Below, piece after piece: positions 27,014-36,219 of a stretch of 37,479 nt of DNA (the stretch's first letter is position 1; each line of letters starts with the position of its first letter). The position numbers and the translations under genes were made by a program. The notes under the pieces are model-generated. The model worked only from the letters and a program-made list of their open reading frames with translations. It searched no databases and was not told the origin of the DNA. Origin of the DNA: Sulfurimonas sp. (GTDB lineage Bacteria; Campylobacterota; Campylobacteria; Campylobacterales; Sulfurimonadaceae); NCBI GenBank assembly GCA_026996295.1, contig JALWLL010000093.1, positions 1 to 37,479 of the forward strand. The letters are read 5' to 3'.

Positions 27014-27528
27014 AATACAAAATACTGCTACTCTCACTTTTAACAGTGGCAAACCTCTTTGGGATAACTGTCGGTGAGAAGCCAAAAACCGTCACTATTG
27101 AGGGTGAAAACGGAGGAATTGCTTCTGATGGAAGCGCTTGGAACTCTTCGACTATAAAAGGAAAGGTTTATGTTCTTTTTTATGTCGATCCCGATGAAAA
27201 AGATACAAACTCCCACTTTTCACAAAAACTCAAAGCCAAAAAATATAATCGCAGTAATTATGGAACTATTGCAATTGTTAATCTTGCTGCAACCTGGAAG
27301 CCAAACTTCATCATAGAATCACTTCTCAAAGAGAAACAGGAAAACTTTCCCGACACTACATATGTCAAAGATAAAAACAGTGTTTTGGTGAAAGAGTGGG
27401 GTCTGGCTGATGACAACTCCGATATCCTTATTTTCTCAAAAGAGGGCAACCTGCTTTTTTACAAAGCGGGAGCGATGAGTGATGAAGATATTCAAAAAGC
27501 ATTGGGACTTATAGAGGCGAACTTATAA
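27010..27528 (+). CDS. YtfJ-like periplasmic protein with thioredoxin-type fold, no cysteines
   Basis: A 172-residue exported protein. A signal peptide is clear (MKYKILLLSLLTVANLFG, residues 1-18). The mature part resembles the YtfJ family, with GKVYVLFYVDPDEKDTN, the AIVNLAATWKPNFIIES segment, and the C-terminal WGL-DDNSDILIFSKEGNLLFYKAG strand-turn that matches thioredoxin folds. There is no cysteine in the whole protein, so it cannot be a thiol redox enzyme; VDPDEKD stands where a thioredoxin would have its CxxC. It is coupled to DUF3137 by ATGA and followed by the EI24 gene after two bases. Confidence 0.8.
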   Translation: MKYKILLLSLLTVANLFGITVGEKPKTVTIEGENGGIASDGSAWNSSTIKGKVYVLFYVDPDEKDTNSHFSQKLKAKKYNRSNYGTIAIVNLAATWKPNFIIESLLKEKQENFPDTTYVKDKNSVLVKEWGLADDNSDILIFSKEGNLLFYKAGAMSDEDIQKALGLIEANL

Positions 27529-27530
27529 CG

Positions 27531-28325
27531 ATGAACGAACAAAACTTACTACTGCTGAGTATCAAAGACTTCTTTAGTGCGCGTATGCTTAAGTATTCGA
27601 TCATGCCCTTTATCATCACTATGGTGGTGATGTATATCATCTTCTTTAGTGTTGCCGGTATTGGGCTCGATCAACTTGGAAGTATGGAGATACACTCCAC
27701 GCAAACCACGATAGAAAACGGCATTCCCCACACAGAATCGCTAAGCGCTACCTTACAAGGCAACTCTATTGTCCAGTTTCTTATGAGTTATGCCATCACA
27801 TCATGGATAGTGAGCTTTTTAGTCTATGCCATCGGTGGTTTTTTTGTGCTTTATGCCTCTATCTTTATAGCGGTCATTGTGATAGGCTTTTTAACCCCTT
27901 ATGTTTTAAAAGAGCTTCATTACAAATATTATCAAGATGTTGAGATGATTGGATTTTCCAATGTGTTTGAGGGGATCTTCTTACTTGTAAAGTGGTCTTT
28001 TGTGATGATACTTCTGTTCTTTTTACTCATACCTCTTTATTTTGTACCCGTTGTCAATGTTGTGGCACTGAACTTTCCACTTTACTACTTTTTTCATAAG
28101 ATGATAACCTACGATGTTTCCTCAAATATCTCTACAAAAGAGGAAGATCAAAAGATCCGATTTTTCAATGCCAATATGCTTCGCATAAAAACTTTGGTGC
28201 TTTATCTTATCTCACTCATCCCGTTTGCGATCTTTTTTGCTGCTGTATTTTATGTGATCTATTTGGGTCATACCTACTTTACAGAGGTAAGAAAACTGCG
28301 TCAAGAGGAAGCGCTAATCGCTTAG
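27531..28325 (+). CDS. EI24 domain membrane protein (CysZ-like)
   Basis: A 264-residue membrane protein with about four to five hydrophobic segments (near 22-42, 88-120, 155-185, 220-245). The EI24/CysZ family is recognised by the N-terminal SIKDFFSARMLKYSIMPFIIT, the VGFLTP-like VIGFLTPYVLKELHYKYY region and FPLYYFFHKM. CysZ is a sulfate transporter in enteric bacteria, while other EI24 proteins are uncharacterised. An extramembrane loop after the first helix carries HSTQTTIENGIPHTES. It is the last gene of the LemA cluster, and its TAG touches the TAA of the convergent helicase gene with no base between. Confidence 0.82.
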   Translation: MNEQNLLLLSIKDFFSARMLKYSIMPFIITMVVMYIIFFSVAGIGLDQLGSMEIHSTQTTIENGIPHTESLSATLQGNSIVQFLMSYAITSWIVSFLVYAIGGFFVLYASIFIAVIVIGFLTPYVLKELHYKYYQDVEMIGFSNVFEGIFLLVKWSFVMILLFFLLIPLYFVPVVNVVALNFPLYYFFHKMITYDVSSNISTKEEDQKIRFFNANMLRIKTLVLYLISLIPFAIFFAAVFYVIYLGHTYFTEVRKLRQEEALIA

Positions 28326-30404
28326 TTATTCCTCTTTCTCCTCCCCCTTGAGAACCATAGCTCTGTAAGCTTCATCTTTTGGAACAAGTCCCGCTTCATA
28401 CAGGAACTGAGAAGGGAGAAAGTTTTGTTTTTTGATCTTGTCGTACTTTGCATAACTCAGATACAGTATATCTTTTGCACGGGTAACCGCCACATAAAAA
28501 AGGCGTCGCTCTTCATCTAAAGAACCCCCTCTTTGCATCAACTTTCTGTTTGGAAAACGCCCATCCATCAAATCAACCACATACACCTCTTTATACTCAA
28601 GCCCTTTAGAAGCATGCACACTTAAAAGGTTCACCCCATCCCCCTGTGTCAGATCGGAAGAACCCAAGATCATCGCATTTAAAAAACGCTCATGCTCAGA
28701 GTAGGGTTTTGAAAGCTCCTCTAGAAGTATCGCTTTTCTTGCGATCCTTGAGAGAGACTCCTCTTTTTGCTTCTCATCTATACTCCCATCTTTGAGCTGT
28801 GCTCTTTTTGTTGCAAGCACTTCTGAAATATGCTTATACATCGATGATGCAGCTATCTTTTTCACTATGGTTCGAGGCTGTTTGATCCCTTTGAGATCTC
28901 TGTAAAGGGAATAAAAATCGTGTAAAAACACAGCACCGTCTTTTGAGAGTCTTGGGTGTTTGAGTATAGGGTTTTTCATAAATTTTGACTCAAATCCAAG
29001 CTTGGCAAATTTTCCAACCGCACCAAGCTCCAAGAACTCATCAAAAAGTCCAAGTTGGTGGGAGACTTTTCTCTTCTCAAAAGGGTTATGTATAGAGAGA
29101 TCAGGAGCATACAGACCATAAAATATACTTCCGTGTCCCAAAGTCTTCAGTGCGATATACATCTCTTTTGCCATGGCACTTCCCACCCCTTTTGCAAACT
29201 CAAAAAGGTGGATAAAACTCATCATGTCAGACTCATTAATGAGCAGGGTATAAAGATCGAGTATAGCCTTGACCTCTTTTGCATCAAAAAAACTTGTGCC
29301 GCCTTTACGTTTACACGCTATGTCAAGCTCGCGAAGCCCCACTTCTATACCATCGGCAGAAGAGTTGTTCCTAAAGATAACCGCTATCTCCTCATGGGGA
29401 GTTTGTGAGTCTCTTATCTGTGCCGCCATAGCATGATACTGATCAAACAGCTCATCATAAGCCAGAAGTTTGGGTGCTTGAGACTCAGACGTCCTGGTAA
29501 CTTCCAACTGCTTTGGGTATATCCTCTCATTGTGCTCTATCACCTTGGTTGCAAGGGAGAGAATGGGGCGTGTTGAGCGGTAGTTTTGTGTCAGTGTATG
29601 CACCTTGGCATCCGGATACTTTTTTGAAAATGAACCGATAATGGAGATATCGGCCCCGTTAAAAGCATAGATACTCTGATCGTAATCTCCCACGCAAAAA
29701 AGTGATGGTGGATTCATCGCATCTATGAGCGTTCCCTGTAGAGCATTGGTGTCTTGGTACTCATCCACAAGCACCTCTTTATATCCAAGGTTTGTGGTGT
29801 TACACATCGCCCTGAAATTGAGAAGCAGGTCATTAAAGTTGACAAAACCATACTCTTTCTTTAAACTCTCAAACTCCTCCACGATATCTGCATAGATCAA
29901 CGCAAAAAGTTCATGTTCAGGGTAGTTTTGCACTATCCAGTTCTCAAAATTGTTATGGAGTTCCGTGTTTTGATAAAAAGAGTACAAGTCATACAGGTAG
30001 TTCCCGCCATAAGGGCTTACCTCAGCATCTATATGCATATATGAGCGTTTCTCATACACACTTCTAAAAAGGGTTTTGAGTTCACGCTGTTGCTTAAGTA
30101 CCACTTTTTTATCATGTTTTTTAAGCCAGCGGTAACTTACTGCATGAAAGGTGCCGGCATCTATTTGAGAAGCAACATTTTTTCCAAAAAAAGATGCTAC
30201 ACGCTCGACCATCTCTGCTGCGGCTTTATTTGTAAAGGTAAGCAGAAGTATCTCTTGGGGCTTGACTCCATCCCCTAAAAGATGAGCTATCCGCCCTACA
30301 ATTGTAGAGGTTTTTCCTGTGCCCGCAGAAGCAATGATGAGGTTTTTAGAAGCTTGTGATGTTGCTGCAGCGTACTGCTCTTGGTTTAAACGCGATAATG
30401 GCAC
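28326..30404 (-). CDS. UvrD/Rep family superfamily 1A ATP-dependent DNA helicase
   Basis: A 692-residue 3'-5' helicase. Motifs in order are the Q motif LNQEQYAA, motif I SAGTGKTSTIV (near 28), motif Ia LLLTFTNKAAAEM, and motif II VDEYQDTN. Motif III is GDYDQSIYAFNGAD, and the late ones are VHASKGLEYKEVYV and ERRLFYVAVTRAKD. The N-terminal sequence contains two in-frame GTG codons. The one at 30404 has GGAG seven bases upstream, while that at 30410 is only one base from it, so I take 30404. It may correspond to Rep, PcrA or UvrD; the domain order does not separate them. The gene has its own promoter and is convergent with EI24. Confidence 0.92.
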   Translation of the reverse strand: MPLSRLNQEQYAAATSQASKNLIIASAGTGKTSTIVGRIAHLLGDGVKPQEILLLTFTNKAAAEMVERVASFFGKNVASQIDAGTFHAVSYRWLKKHDKKVVLKQQRELKTLFRSVYEKRSYMHIDAEVSPYGGNYLYDLYSFYQNTELHNNFENWIVQNYPEHELFALIYADIVEEFESLKKEYGFVNFNDLLLNFRAMCNTTNLGYKEVLVDEYQDTNALQGTLIDAMNPPSLFCVGDYDQSIYAFNGADISIIGSFSKKYPDAKVHTLTQNYRSTRPILSLATKVIEHNERIYPKQLEVTRTSESQAPKLLAYDELFDQYHAMAAQIRDSQTPHEEIAVIFRNNSSADGIEVGLRELDIACKRKGGTSFFDAKEVKAILDLYTLLINESDMMSFIHLFEFAKGVGSAMAKEMYIALKTLGHGSIFYGLYAPDLSIHNPFEKRKVSHQLGLFDEFLELGAVGKFAKLGFESKFMKNPILKHPRLSKDGAVFLHDFYSLYRDLKGIKQPRTIVKKIAASSMYKHISEVLATKRAQLKDGSIDEKQKEESLSRIARKAILLEELSKPYSEHERFLNAMILGSSDLTQGDGVNLLSVHASKGLEYKEVYVVDLMDGRFPNRKLMQRGGSLDEERRLFYVAVTRAKDILYLSYAKYDKIKKQNFLPSQFLYEAGLVPKDEAYRAMVLKGEEKEE

Positions 30405-30437
30405 AAACACACTCCAACTCTAAAAATCAAGAGTGAG

Positions 30438-30443
30438 ATTATA
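30438..30443 (-). promoter_or_regulatory. Predicted -10 box for the helicase gene
   Basis: TATAAT on the minus strand, 34 bases before the GTG at 30404, in the context TGAGTATAAT. The 188-base gap 30405-30592 also serves the divergent GGDEF gene, for which I see only a weaker GATAAAAT near 30550-30557. Confidence 0.5.
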
Positions 30444-30592
30444 CTCATAAAAGCTTATTGTTTATTGTAACTCTCTAAGCATTCACTACACAGTATATAC
30501 AAGAATAGCCTTAAAAAAGTGATATTAAAGGTTATGATAAACAAGGTGTGATAAAATTTGGACATAAAACATAAACAAGGCATTATCAGATC

Positions 30593-31411
30593 ATGAAAGC
30601 CAATAACAGTTTACTTAATGAAGTTACAGACAAAACAAAACAGTCGATTATTGGTATGGATGTAGTGACACCGAGTATTTATGCCGGTATCTTTTACAAA
30701 CACGCAGCTGAACATGATGTTATACTCGAAGATGAAGTTCAAGTAACAGATGAGATCCTTACTGAAAAGATCAACCTCTTTAGTGATCTGCAAAACCAAA
30801 CCTCTCAAAATGCACAAAAACTCAGCGAGAGTACAGACAAGGCGATATGCGCTATCAAAGATAAAGATGAAACGATCCTTACCGAAGTGCTTAAAGAGAC
30901 AAAAAATCTCAAATACGAGATAGAAAAACTTAAAGAATCCGTATATAAAGATGAACTCACCAATGTTTGCAACAGAAAATGGCTCCATGACAACTACCTG
31001 GATGCTACCCAAAACTTTACTGCCAAAGGAACCTTGGCAATAATCGATTTGAACTACTTTAAAATCATCAACGACACATATGGTCATCTCATAGGTGATA
31101 AAGTACTTATATTTATAGCCAATCAGCTCAAAAAAACAAAACAACATGTTGTGAGGTATGGGGGAGATGAATTCTTGGTTATCAGCTCTACTGCCGACAA
31201 CGCACAAGAAACATTTCGTAAGATCAATGCACTCAGAGAAGATATTCTTAAAAAAAATCTCAAAGTAAAAGATGCCTCTTTTAAAGTCAGTTTTTCGCTT
31301 GGTGTAAGTGAATTTGCCTACGGTGATTCTCTCTCAAGTATTATAGAACAAGCGGACAAAAACATGTATGCAGATAAAATCAAGATCAAAAAAGAGATCA
31401 CCGGTATTTAA
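30593..31411 (+). CDS. Diguanylate cyclase (GGDEF domain)
   Basis: A soluble 272-residue protein. The first 120 residues are helical (coiled coil near 60-125) with no recognised sensor domain. Residues about 120-270 form a GGDEF domain with DELTNVCNRKWL, AIIDLNYFKIINDTYGHLIGD and an intact active site RYGGDEF (GGDEF at 190-194). It then has SLGVSEFAYG and QADKNMYADKIK. It should make cyclic di-GMP from GTP. The inhibitory RxxD site five residues before GGDEF is absent (the stretch reads KTKQHVVRY), so product inhibition through that site is not expected. AACAAGG lies 12 bases before the ATG, a longish spacing. Confidence 0.93.
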   Translation: MKANNSLLNEVTDKTKQSIIGMDVVTPSIYAGIFYKHAAEHDVILEDEVQVTDEILTEKINLFSDLQNQTSQNAQKLSESTDKAICAIKDKDETILTEVLKETKNLKYEIEKLKESVYKDELTNVCNRKWLHDNYLDATQNFTAKGTLAIIDLNYFKIINDTYGHLIGDKVLIFIANQLKKTKQHVVRYGGDEFLVISSTADNAQETFRKINALREDILKKNLKVKDASFKVSFSLGVSEFAYGDSLSSIIEQADKNMYADKIKIKKEITGI

Positions 31412-31442
31412 AAAGAGTAAAAAAGCATACTATAAAATACTA

Positions 31443-31471
31443 TTGTTACACAAATTTTCAATTTTTATAGT
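31443..31471 (+). promoter_or_regulatory. Predicted promoter for the degenerate-GGDEF gene
   Basis: TTGTTA (31443-31448), 17 bases, then TATAGT (31466-31471), a rare case in this window of a recognisable -35. The predicted start lies about 35 bases before the ATG at 31513. Confidence 0.45.
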
Positions 31472-31512
31472 ATTATTAACCAAGATGTAATTTTTACTTG
31501 GGGGATGATACA

Positions 31513-31944
31513 ATGCCAAATGAATCCACGTACCTCGCTACCGGTTTATCTCAAATCCAAACGAACAAATTATTACTCAAAAAACTTGAACCAACTATAG
31601 AAGAGTTGGTCTATAATACAAAACGCTACAATGAAGCTGTGTGTCTGGTTCTTTTTTATACCGAAGAAGATATTTCCACAATTATCCAAGAGTGCATAAG
31701 AAAAACAGATATCCCAAAAATCATACACATAGGCGATGCCTATTTTAACTTTATATTTCTCCCTTTTAGTTCTGAGACTGAGGGCTATACCTTTATAAAA
31801 CACCTAGAGTATAAGAAGCTTCAAAACATAGAGCACTATTACTACTATGAAAAAATACGAGAAACAGACTTCTCAAATGAGTTCAACTTCATCAACACTT
31901 TCCTTTTCAGCATAAAAGAGCAAAAAGAGGAACACTTAGCCTAG
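31513..31944 (+). CDS. Short protein resembling a degenerate GGDEF domain
   Basis: A 143-residue soluble protein with no confident family match. I start it at the ATG at 31513, with GGGGGATGA at good spacing, rather than the in-frame TTG at 31498. The order of segments follows a GGDEF domain: TKRYNEAVCLVLFYTEEDI where the first strand and metal Asp would be, IQECIRKTDIPKIIHIGDAYFNFIFLPF where 'LRKTDxxxRxGGDEFxxLLP' is usual, then TEGYTFIKHLEYKK. The catalytic GGDEF is replaced by IGDAY, so it would not make cyclic di-GMP. It lies just behind an active cyclase but has its own promoter. This reading is an inference from pattern, not from a search. Confidence 0.75.
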   Translation: MPNESTYLATGLSQIQTNKLLLKKLEPTIEELVYNTKRYNEAVCLVLFYTEEDISTIIQECIRKTDIPKIIHIGDAYFNFIFLPFSSETEGYTFIKHLEYKKLQNIEHYYYYEKIRETDFSNEFNFINTFLFSIKEQKEEHLA

Positions 31945-31975
31945 TTCTATAAGCAAATCATCACCTCTTTTTAGA

Positions 31976-31981
31976 TATAAT
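31976..31981 (+). promoter_or_regulatory. Predicted -10 box for valS-sulP
   Basis: TATAAT in TTAGATATAAT, followed by CGCGAAATTTTA, 41 bases before the valS ATG. It shares both flanks with the dapC and guaB promoters. Confidence 0.6.
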
Positions 31982-32021
31982 CGCGAAATTTTAAAACCAC
32001 ACCTTATACAAGGCTCAATAC

Positions 32022-34649
32022 ATGTCGAACAAATACGAACCTGCACAAATAGAGAGTAAATATTATCAGATCTGGGAAGAGAGAAAATATTTTGAGATCG
32101 ATGGAAACAAAAAGATTCAAGAAGATGGAAAAAACTTTTCCATCATGATGCCCCCGCCAAACGTCACAGGGCGATTGCATATCGGTCACGCACTCACCTT
32201 TACACTTCAAGATATCATCACTCGCTATAAACGTATGGACGGCTACAAAACCCTATGGCAACCGGGAACCGATCATGCGGGGATCGCTACACAAAATGTT
32301 GTGGAAAAACAGCTTTTGGCAGAGGGAACAACCAAAGAGGAACTTGGAAGAGAAGCATTTTTAGAGCGTGCTTGGAAGTGGAAAGCAGAATCTGCCGGAA
32401 TCATGACGGAACAACTTCGTAAAATGGGAGTCAGTCCGGCATGGGAGCGTGAGCGTTTCACTATGGATAAGGGACTACAAAAATCTGTGCGAGAGGCCTT
32501 TGTTCACCTCTACAACGAGGGACTGATCGTTCGCGGCAACTACATGGTCAACTGGTGTACACACGATGGAGCACTCAGTGATATCGAAGTAGAGCATGAA
32601 GAGGAAGATGGTAAATTTTACCATATCAAGTACCCTTATGCTGATGGAAGCGGTTTTGTAGAAGTAGCCACGACAAGACCCGAGACATACTTTGGCGATA
32701 CTGCCGTTATGGTTCACCCTGATGATGAGCGCTATAAAGATATTATCGGCAAAGAGATCAAACTTCCGCTGCTTGAGAGAACAGTCAAGATCATCGCTGA
32801 TAAACATGTGGATATGGAGTTTGGAACCGGTGTGGTAAAAGTAACGCCTGCGCATGATCAAAATGACTATGAAGTGGGAAAAAGACACGACCTTGAGTTT
32901 ATCACCGTTTTTGATGAAAAGGGAATCTTAAATGACTATGCAGGTGAGTTTGCGGGACTAGAGCGTCTAGAAGCCCGCGACACGATCGTACAACGTCTTG
33001 ATGAAGAGGGGTTTATGGTCAAAATAGAGGATCACAAACATCAGGTGGGACACTGTTACCGATGTAAAAATGTTGTTGAGCCCTATATCTCAAAACAATG
33101 GTTTGTACGTAAAGAGGTCGCTGATAAGTCTATAGAGAAGACAAATGCGGGTGAGGCACAGTTTTTCCCGCCACACTGGATCAACTCCTACAACTCATGG
33201 ATGGGTGAACTTCGTGACTGGTGTATAAGCCGTCAACTTTGGTGGGGTCACCAAATACCGGTTTTTTACTGTGATGATTGTTCAGAAGAGTTCGCTTCCC
33301 AAGAGGAGCACCCTGAGGCTTGTCCAAAATGTGCTTCTAAAAACTTTACACAGGATCCTGATGTTCTTGACACATGGTTCTCCTCTGCACTCTGGCCGTT
33401 TTCAACGCTTGGCTGGGGTAACGGTGATGTAGAGATGGACAAACTTTTCAAATCAGAAGATATGAAAGATTTTTATCCAAATACTCTGCTCATCACCGGT
33501 TTTGATATATTGTTCTTCTGGGTTGCCCGTATGATGATGATGGGTGAGCACTTTAACGCAGAACTTCCGTTCAATCATATCTACCTCCATGCACTTGTAC
33601 GTGATGAGCATGGGCAAAAAATGTCCAAATCCAAAGGTAATGTTATCGATCCGCTTGATATGGTGAACAAATACTCAGCCGATATTTTACGTTTTACACT
33701 TGCTATCTCTGCAGCACAGGGGCGTGATATTCGTATGAGCCAAGAGAAACTTGAACTCAACCGCAACTTTACCAACAAGCTCTACAACGCTTCTAAGTTC
33801 TTGCAGATGAATGTGGAGACCTTCCCTGACATGAAAGGTTTTTGTATGAACACAGACCTTGGAAAGTATATGATGTCACGACTCAACGTTGCGACTGCCG
33901 AAGTGCGTGCAGCACTCGATGAGTATAAGTTCAACGATGCCGCTACCGTACTGTACCGCTTTTTGTGGAACGAGTTTTGTGACTGGGGTATTGAGCTGAG
34001 CAAGGCTGATAAAACTTCCATTGTAGAGCTTGGTGCAATCTTTAAAGAAGCGCTCAAGCTTCTGCACCCTTTCATGCCTTTTGTAACAGAGTACCTCTAC
34101 CATGAGCTCTCAGGAACCACCCTTGAGGAGTCTGAGTCAATCATGATCATGCCTTATCCTCATAAAACGAAAAAAAGAGAAAAAGAGGAGAAAAAGTTTG
34201 GCATCATCATGGATGCTATCGTCTCTATCCGCCGCGCTAAAGTACTCGTAGATCTTGCAAACCAAAAAATAGAAAAAGCGTATGTCAAGATTGATGGCAT
34301 CAGCGACAAAGACAAAGAGATGATGCTGCCTTTCATTGCCAAACTGGCAAAAGTGGAAGATGTTGCTTTTACAGAAGAAAAAGTTGCAAATGCCGTAAGT
34401 GATATCGCAGATCTGTGTGAAACATTTATCCCGACCGATTCCATAGACCTCTCCCCTATCATCAACAAACTTACCAAACAGGATGAAAAGCTCCAAAAAG
34501 AGATCAACAAACTCGAAGGTATGTTAAATAATGAGCGCTTTGTTGCCAATGCTCCAGAAGATGTACTTGAAAAAAACAAAACAGCACTCTCAGAAGCAAA
34601 AGCAAAGCAGGAAAAAGTACGAGAGCAGCTTAGCTCTTTAAAGGGTTAG
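32022..34649 (+). CDS. valS: Valyl-tRNA synthetase
   Basis: ValRS charges tRNA-Val and edits misactivated threonine. The 875 residues carry PPPNVTGRLHIGHALT with HIGH at 53-56, the editing domain (about 190-340, VATTRPETYFGDTAVMVHP), WCISRQLWWGHQIPVFYC, and KMSKSKGNVIDPLD near 530-545. Cys pairs CYRC, CDDC and CPKC form a probable zinc site around the catalytic core insertions. The C terminus is a valyl-type coiled-coil arm (LTKQDEKLQKEINKLEGML). The length is normal. The sulP gene follows four bases after the stop. Confidence 0.97.
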   Translation: MSNKYEPAQIESKYYQIWEERKYFEIDGNKKIQEDGKNFSIMMPPPNVTGRLHIGHALTFTLQDIITRYKRMDGYKTLWQPGTDHAGIATQNVVEKQLLAEGTTKEELGREAFLERAWKWKAESAGIMTEQLRKMGVSPAWERERFTMDKGLQKSVREAFVHLYNEGLIVRGNYMVNWCTHDGALSDIEVEHEEEDGKFYHIKYPYADGSGFVEVATTRPETYFGDTAVMVHPDDERYKDIIGKEIKLPLLERTVKIIADKHVDMEFGTGVVKVTPAHDQNDYEVGKRHDLEFITVFDEKGILNDYAGEFAGLERLEARDTIVQRLDEEGFMVKIEDHKHQVGHCYRCKNVVEPYISKQWFVRKEVADKSIEKTNAGEAQFFPPHWINSYNSWMGELRDWCISRQLWWGHQIPVFYCDDCSEEFASQEEHPEACPKCASKNFTQDPDVLDTWFSSALWPFSTLGWGNGDVEMDKLFKSEDMKDFYPNTLLITGFDILFFWVARMMMMGEHFNAELPFNHIYLHALVRDEHGQKMSKSKGNVIDPLDMVNKYSADILRFTLAISAAQGRDIRMSQEKLELNRNFTNKLYNASKFLQMNVETFPDMKGFCMNTDLGKYMMSRLNVATAEVRAALDEYKFNDAATVLYRFLWNEFCDWGIELSKADKTSIVELGAIFKEALKLLHPFMPFVTEYLYHELSGTTLEESESIMIMPYPHKTKKREKEEKKFGIIMDAIVSIRRAKVLVDLANQKIEKAYVKIDGISDKDKEMMLPFIAKLAKVEDVAFTEEKVANAVSDIADLCETFIPTDSIDLSPIINKLTKQDEKLQKEINKLEGMLNNERFVANAPEDVLEKNKTALSEAKAKQEKVREQLSSLKG

Positions 34650-34653
34650 GAAG

Positions 34654-36192
34654 TTGTTCGATATAAAAAAATACTCAAAAGAGAACATCAAAAACGACAT
34701 CCTTTCGGGTCTCGTTGTTGCTGTAGCCCTTGTTCCAGAAGCCATAGCGTTTAGCTTTATCGCCAATGTTAGCCCTATTGTGGGTCTTTACACTGCGTTT
34801 ATACTTGGACTTATCACCTCACTCATCGGTGGAAAACCCGGAATGATCAGTGGGGCTACCGGTGCCGTTGCTGTTGTTTTAGTGGGGCTTAGCCTTGAAG
34901 CTTCTACTATGCTTCAAGCACAGGGACTCAGTGGCGAAGAGCTTGCCCTTGGGGTGCTTCACTATATCTTGCTTGCAACCATTTTAGCGGGGATCATCCA
35001 GATAGCGGTGGGGCTTTTAAAACTCGGAAAGTTCATAAGACTTGTTCCACAGCCCGCCATGTACGGTTTTGTCAACGGTCTTGCCATCGTGATAGCCACA
35101 GCACAGTTCAAGTTCTTTGAGGGACAAGGTGCCAGTATGTATATTTTGGTACTTGCTACCATGCTCATCATGTACTTTCTGCCAAAGTTCACAAAAGCCG
35201 TTCCTTCCGGGCTTGTCGCTATTGTTGTGATCACTCTGGGTGTTTACTTTAGCGGTGTTGACACACTTCTTGTGGGAGATCTGACAGATCTCAGTCAGTT
35301 TGCGGGGCAACTTCCAAGTTTTGTGATACCGCAAAATATTTTAAGTCTTGATGCCATTCTTATGGTACTTCCATATGCCGTTATCATCGCACTTGTAGGA
35401 CTCATAGAGTCACTTTTGACTCTCTCTGTGCTTGATGAGATGAGTGGAACACGCGGAAGTGCGAACAAAGAGTGTATAGCTCAAGGTACCGGAAACATCA
35501 CCTGCGGTTTCTTTGGCGGTATGGCAGGGTGTGCCATGATCGGTCAGAGTATCATCAACTATACTTCAGGTGGTCTAGGAAGGCTCTCCTCATTTGTTGC
35601 TGCCGTGGGACTTCTCATACTTGTAATCTCCATGACAGATATACTCAATGTCATACCGGTCGCCGTTCTTGTCGGCATTATGTTTATGGTGAGTATCGGT
35701 ACTTTTGAGTGGTCAAGTTTCTCCCACATAAAGCATATGCCAAAAACTGATGCTTTTGTTATGGTAGTTGTGACCATTATCACCGTTGTTGAGGACTTGG
35801 CAGTAGCGGTTATTGCCGGTGTTATCATCTCTGCACTTGCATTTGCATGGAAACATGCGCGCATTTATGCCCGTTCTCACACTGAAGCAGACGGTACAAA
35901 GGTTTACGAACTTGACGGTCCTCTCTTTTTTGGAAGTGCCACCACATTTGCAGATAACTTCGATCTCAAAAACGATCCTCAAAAAGTGGTGATTGACTTT
36001 AAAAATGCAAGAGTTATGGACTCCAGCGGTGTAGAAGCGATCGATGCCATCACTAAAAAGTATGAAGATGCAGGAAAAAACCTACTGCTGCGCCACCTCT
36101 CAGCTGATTGTAAAGCCATACTTAAAAAAGCAGGTCCACACTGTAGTTATGAAGAGGATGATCCAACCTACAAAGTAGCATACAACTACTAG
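34654..36192 (+). CDS. SulP family anion transporter with C-terminal STAS domain
   Basis: A 512-residue SLC26/SulP transporter with 10-12 membrane helices (about residues 15-395) and a cytoplasmic STAS domain (about 410-505). The N-terminal signature VAVALVPEAIAFSFIANVSP, GLYTAFILGLITSLIGGKPG, and NIGTCGFFGGMAGCAMIGQS-like segments are clear. The STAS domain has VVIDFKNARVMDSSGVEAI, with the Ser that is phosphorylated in anti-sigma antagonists. Substrates of the family include sulfate, bicarbonate and dicarboxylates; this one cannot be assigned. The start is TTG at 34654. AGGAAG touches it too closely, while AAGGG inside the valS end has an eight-base spacing. Confidence 0.92.
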   Translation: MFDIKKYSKENIKNDILSGLVVAVALVPEAIAFSFIANVSPIVGLYTAFILGLITSLIGGKPGMISGATGAVAVVLVGLSLEASTMLQAQGLSGEELALGVLHYILLATILAGIIQIAVGLLKLGKFIRLVPQPAMYGFVNGLAIVIATAQFKFFEGQGASMYILVLATMLIMYFLPKFTKAVPSGLVAIVVITLGVYFSGVDTLLVGDLTDLSQFAGQLPSFVIPQNILSLDAILMVLPYAVIIALVGLIESLLTLSVLDEMSGTRGSANKECIAQGTGNITCGFFGGMAGCAMIGQSIINYTSGGLGRLSSFVAAVGLLILVISMTDILNVIPVAVLVGIMFMVSIGTFEWSSFSHIKHMPKTDAFVMVVVTIITVVEDLAVAVIAGVIISALAFAWKHARIYARSHTEADGTKVYELDGPLFFGSATTFADNFDLKNDPQKVVIDFKNARVMDSSGVEAIDAITKKYEDAGKNLLLRHLSADCKAILKKAGPHCSYEEDDPTYKVAYNY

Positions 36193-36219
36193 CTTAATTA
36201 ACAAACTAATGCTGATAGT

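Noticed and set aside
30411-30436. Inverted repeat ACTCT...AGAGT upstream of the helicase
   Set aside because: There are only five paired bases with a loose loop, which is expected by chance.
30537-30580. ATAAACAAGG occurring twice (30537-30546 and 30571-30580) before the GGDEF gene
   Set aside because: It is a short AT-rich decamer and one copy serves as the likely ribosome site. Two copies are not enough to call an operator.
31498-31512. TTG start five codons upstream for the degenerate-GGDEF protein
   Set aside because: The TTG would overlap its own G-rich ribosome site, which is well spaced for the ATG at 31513.
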